This document shows, in pieces, positions 60,285 to 64,000 of a stretch of 64,000 nucleotides of DNA; the first letter of the stretch is position 1, and each line of letters opens with the position of its first letter. The stretch is from contig CM055756.1 of assembly GCA_029465975.1 (NCBI GenBank), positions 1,932,601 through 1,996,600 of the forward strand, given 5' to 3'. Under the pieces are notes generated by a model. That model was not told the DNA's origin, did not search any database, and was given only the letters and a program-made list of their open reading frames with translations. This DNA is from Dallia pectoralis. Its lineage: Eukaryota; Chordata; Actinopteri; Esociformes; Umbridae. Made by a program: the position numbers and the translations under genes.

Positions 60285-60350
60285 GCCGCAGCCGCTCCCT
60301 GCTTCACGCCATTCAGAGGCGCGCACTCAGACGCAGCAGCAGCACAACCG
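60225..60350 (+). other. candidate non-coding first exon of a downstream gene
   Basis: A GC- and CpG-rich segment (GAGAGCCGCAGCCGCTCCC, GGCGCGCACTCAGACGCAGC) ends in a consensus donor CCG|GTAAGG at 60351. A YY1-like GAGATGGCGGCC near 60222 would suit a start site. No coding exon follows in the remaining 3.6 kb, so the gene continues outside. By synteny with human 17q25.3, arhgdia or anapc11 are candidates; the sequence does not identify it. Confidence 0.4.
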
Positions 60351-61318
60351 GTAAGGACCCATCCGAATAGTTGATCAACTTTTCAAAACGGTTTTTAACT
60401 GTGGTTACATTTTGTACACGTCACATTTTATCCTTGTAGACCAATTTGTGGAGGTAAATTAGCGCGTTGTGGTTATTTAGACCAGATTGGCGGTCGTCTA
60501 GTGAGTGTAACTCGTTACAAATTGCAACATCAATGGGTGGCTCTACCTTCCATTTCAGGTCTCATGCTCTCATAAGTTTTTATGTTTTTTTTTTTGTTGT
60601 GGCTATTCTGAAATTCGAACAACAATGCATGTATATACTTTAAATTACCGCACGTATGCCTGGCAGACCAGGTACTTTTCAAGTGAAAGGCTATAAGGTC
60701 TGATCTCAGGTCTGATCACATGTCTGATCTGGGCTATCCTTATAATAACTGCTTCTAAGTTGATCTCTGATCCGGTCTTGTTGGCCACGCAAGACATTTT
60801 TGATGATTTGTAAAACCAGGGAGAATGTTTTATTCATTAGACACATTTAAATAATAATTGGTAACATAATAGCAACTTTTATGAGTTAAACTGTTATCAG
60901 TGGCTGTCACTTCCTGGAACATGTAACAGGACTCATTGGAGGAAATGCAAGCTCTATGTGCGCGATTTCTATCTGAAATGGAACTTCAATATTAACTTCT
61001 GATTATTCGGCATATTTGATATTTGCAAACCTTAACGAATTCAGTTTCCCCCGATTCCCAATATTCCCATTTCTCCCGGTTTCCAACTAATTGTGCGGTA
61101 TGTGATTTAATGGTCATGCTCTGGTAATATATTTAAGCCTGTTCTAACCAGGTAGGCCGATTTTAAATCAATTCATATTTATCAGGACCTATAGAATGGC
61201 ATAACACACTGCAAGTCGATACGTTGTTTACACAAATACAATCATAAACACAGTACAAAGTGGTATTGTTAAGAAAACAATGACTCACATTAGTTGAATC
61301 ATATGTACAGAGTGATAA
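60351..61318 (+). other. presumed first intron, no recognised content
   Basis: AT-rich sequence after the candidate donor. A short tandem GTCTGATC run (60697-60735) is visible. Confidence 0.3.
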
Positions 61319-61324
61319 TGTGCA

Positions 61325-61595
61325 TGTGTAGATCACCATATGAGATTATATAGACATTGATAAGGTCCATTGTAGCTCACTATATGAGAGTATATAGCCA
61401 TTGATAAGGTGCATTGTAGCTCACCATATGAGATTGTATGGTCATTGATAAGGTGCATTGTAGTTCACCATATGAGATTGTATGGTCATTGATAAGGTTC
61501 ATTGTAGCTCACCATATGAGATTATTTAGCCATTAATAAAGTGCATTGTAGCTCACCATATGAGATTATATAGCCATTGATAAGGTGCTTAGCAG
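61325..61595. repeat. 44-bp minisatellite, about 6 copies
   Basis: The unit is TAGCTCACCATATGAGATTA + TATAGCCATTGATAAGGTGC + ATTG, with variants TGTATGG and TTAATAAAG. Confidence 0.92.
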
Positions 61596-61599
61596 GTGC

Positions 61600-63013
61600 A
61601 CAGATCTGGCAACAGCAGACACTTTATTGTCAAGTTGTCTATTATAATTCAATCCAGTCCCTGAGATCAGAGTAAACAGAACATTTCAAAGTAAAGATTT
61701 AAATTGGCACACGTTTGTGTTGGGTAGGCGCACATTGCACAAGCTGAGGTTGAGTGGGGTTTGCCAACAAGAGACATGCAAAAAGTTGATTCCTTGTAAA
61801 TCTAGCGTGTGTATTTTGTAAAGGCAAAATGAACACAGCATGAAGAAGACCACCATGGTTAGTATTGTAGAGAGCAATGGTTACAATGGAGCGTGTTGTG
61901 ATAAACTACTACATCCAGTTTTTCGCGGTGAATGTGGTAATGCGGATCTAGCCAAATACCTACATACCTGTAGGTATCAAAATACTGTAAGATCTATCTG
62001 ATTATGTTTTTGGAGAGAGCTGGTACAGGTAGTTTCCAACTAAAGAGCAGCCATTTTGTTGTATTGAAGTAATGTGCCCTCGGCTATATAACGTTGTGCC
62101 TATTCTGCAAGGCTGCTTAGTGAGTTTGTTGAAATAATGTTGGCATGTTAATTTGTGGCCATCTAGAGAATCAATGTATTGATCAATAGTGATAATTTGG
62201 CCATGTGTTTAATCAATGGTATATTACCACTGAAAACTGTTTCTTTATTGGCTATTTGGAGTTGGCCTACGTATTTTGAAAATCCCTGATACTATATTTT
62301 CATCAACACCTATTTTATTTGTTTTTATAGGTATATTATTTAGTAGAACAATTTCTAGCAATTGCATTGACACGCAAGTGTTTATTTCATTTTTCGAAGA
62401 CCTAAACATTACATCAAGTTTTCAGTGTAAACTTATTTACTTAGAATAAAGTAGTATGTATATGTATGTATGCTAATCTTGTTATAGCTATTTTTGTTTA
62501 ATTTACCTGGAAGCAGTTGAGACAACGAGTGTGTGACTAACTCCGCTTGTCTCTACTTCCATTGTGTTCACGGGAGATCTGACTGGGGAAGTACCCAGCA
62601 CCAGCTGATAGCCTAGCATATAGGCCTTGCACACGAAGTCCACAGACAATTAGCACAATGTAGGCATTTAATAAAGCCTCCCACACATTCCTCTCACTAC
62701 TATAGGCAGCTTCGCCTGTCCTGACAAGAAACAGACTTGAGGGTGACTTCTTGTCTTTGCTAGCCAGTTGGCTATCGGTCCTTTCAATCACTCAGCAAAC
62801 ACTTCGGTCCCTTCTGTTTTTTCTCCAGCTCACAAGGGACTTGGAACGGCATACTGTCCCGCATCTCCACAGACTGCTGTGTTACGGATGAGCTCTTATC
62901 TTATGCCGTCTCATTGTAATGTAGCTCAGACTGATATCTTACAACTTGTGTATTACCCCATTTGCTTTGCTGAAGCCCCCGGTTGTTGGGTGAGAATCTG
63001 TTAGCTTGTGTGC
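61600..63013. other. gene-free stretch, nothing recognised
   Basis: No exon with splice support on either strand. Confidence 0.35.
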
Positions 63014-63021
63014 GTTTCCAC

Positions 63022-63356
63022 TAGGGATGCACCGTTTGTAAAATTCTGGACCGATGTGGATGTTTAACAGAACCATTTGGCAGATACAGATGACGATGTT
63101 TGTGAAATTCATATTTTGCTCTTGTTGTTATTTTTTCTCAGGGACTGACACAGAAGGGGGAAAGTTATTCAAAGTTATTCAGCCCTTCATTACACTTTCA
63201 TCACACAATAAATTAATTTGTACTCGGTGTAAAATTTGCGAGATGTAACTGGTATAAATCTGCCCCTGATGTCGTCTTATTTGATAGGCCGATATCGGTC
63301 AACAAGGCAAACATTGTCCGATACAAATGCACTGTCGATGCATCAGCGCATCCCTA
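63022..63356. mobile_element. hAT-like MITE, 335 bp
   Basis: Inverted termini TAGGGATGCACCG and (reverse complement) TAGGGATGCGCTGATG. Flanked by GTTTCCAC (63014-63021) and GTTTCGAC (63357-63364), an 8-bp duplication with one difference. Internal GATACCGATATCGG-like text (GGCCGATATCGGTC) is typical of this common fish MITE family. No coding capacity. Confidence 0.75.
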
Positions 63357-63364
63357 GTTTCGAC

Positions 63365-64000
63365 CTCTAGATGGAGAAAAATGATTATTATCATTAGTAA
63401 ATTGTTATATGAAAGCATACATTGTCATTTCAGAATAAAAGGCACTTCTGAACACAGGAACATTTGCTTGCGAAACATTTTTAATGGATGTTACTTTAAC
63501 AGATTCTCAAGTGTGTATTGACATGTCACGGACTACTTTTGTGATTCTTTTTCTTCACAATACTTGAGAGTGCATTTGCACTGTGAACGTATAGGCTCGC
63601 AGGTCCCCTGGAAAACAAGGCAAGGTACTAGGGCACATTTTTTTACCCAGGGGCTGCATTCTGATCATAGCAACAACTCCACTGTAGATTGAGAAGAGTC
63701 ATAGTTTGAGACGTGTATCCTCTTTTGCACATCCTGGCAAGCGATTCTATTTCTTATCACAATGTTCCCCCGACCCAATAATTTTCCTTTGGGTGGGAGG
63801 TGTGATTTCATTCGAAAAATACATTCCAGGAGTTATCACACATTGTTGATAACCATTCTCATTTTCTGTTTTAAAGAAACAGTACAGCTATTTATGTATC
63901 CATGTATGTATACCATTATGGCCATATCATTAGGATGCACAGAAAGGCGGAGAAGAGAGCATTCTGCTTTTGGCTCAAGACTTTTATTGACTTTTTTGGT
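63365..64000. other. gene-free stretch to window end, nothing recognised
   Basis: No exon or repeat supported. Confidence 0.35.

Overview
This is a teleost nuclear genome window. Gene density is low, introns are GT-AG (with one GC-AG exception), and the dispersed repeats look like those of salmonids and esocids (pike and relatives): L2/RSg-1-like LINE tails, tRNA-derived SINEs, short hAT, Tc1 and Harbinger remnants, and solo LTRs. Lineage is inferred from repeat style and gene family only, so species is not claimed. No prokaryotic, organellar or CRISPR features are present.

Four protein-coding genes can be read exon by exon, all on the + strand, and each gives an uninterrupted frame through every splice junction: pecam1 (15 coding exons, 13536-22878, 756 aa), ppp1r27 (3 exons, 43214-44753, 268 aa), mcrip1 (3 coding exons, 51576-52675, 91 aa) and alyref (6 exons, 54397-56991, 272 aa). 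A candidate non-coding first exon of a fifth gene ends at 60350. The ppp1r27-mcrip1-alyref cluster matches the human 17q25.3 neighbourhood (known synteny); human PECAM1 is also on 17q. The genes are not a functional unit: PECAM1 is an endothelial/leukocyte adhesion and inhibitory receptor, PPP1R27 a PP1-binding ankyrin protein, MCRIP1 a CtBP-binding ERK target, and ALYREF an mRNA export adaptor.

Layout. 1-13 kb: gene-free and dominated by minisatellites, the largest being about 100 copies of a 44-bp unit (8049-12495), plus a 461-bp hAT element with an 8-bp target duplication and a tRNA-like module. 13.5-23.1 kb: pecam1, with a 2.2-kb C-rich minisatellite in its last intron. 23.3-26.6 kb: a 5'-truncated, frame-broken LINE flanked by a minisatellite that appears to have grown from its own target-site duplication. 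27-42 kb: a graveyard of mobile elements, including two solo LTRs with perfect 5-bp duplications, a deleted Tc1 element, a Harbinger transposase fragment inside a 3.2-kb structure with ~300-bp inverted arms, and a 918-bp hAT element. 42.8-45 kb: ppp1r27. 46.2-48.1 kb: a hAT element rich in GAGACC repeats. 48.3-49.0 kb: a SINE with an internal 32-bp minisatellite. 50-53.4 kb: mcrip1 with an upstream minisatellite. 54.2-57.3 kb: alyref with a readable promoter. 57.5-64 kb: L2 and L1 fragments, the candidate first exon, and a small MITE.

The most notable pattern is how often tandem arrays start inside or at the edge of mobile elements (LINE target duplication, SINE body, LTR U3, hAT ends). No novel protein system was found. 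The very long open frames in the minisatellites are repeat artefacts.
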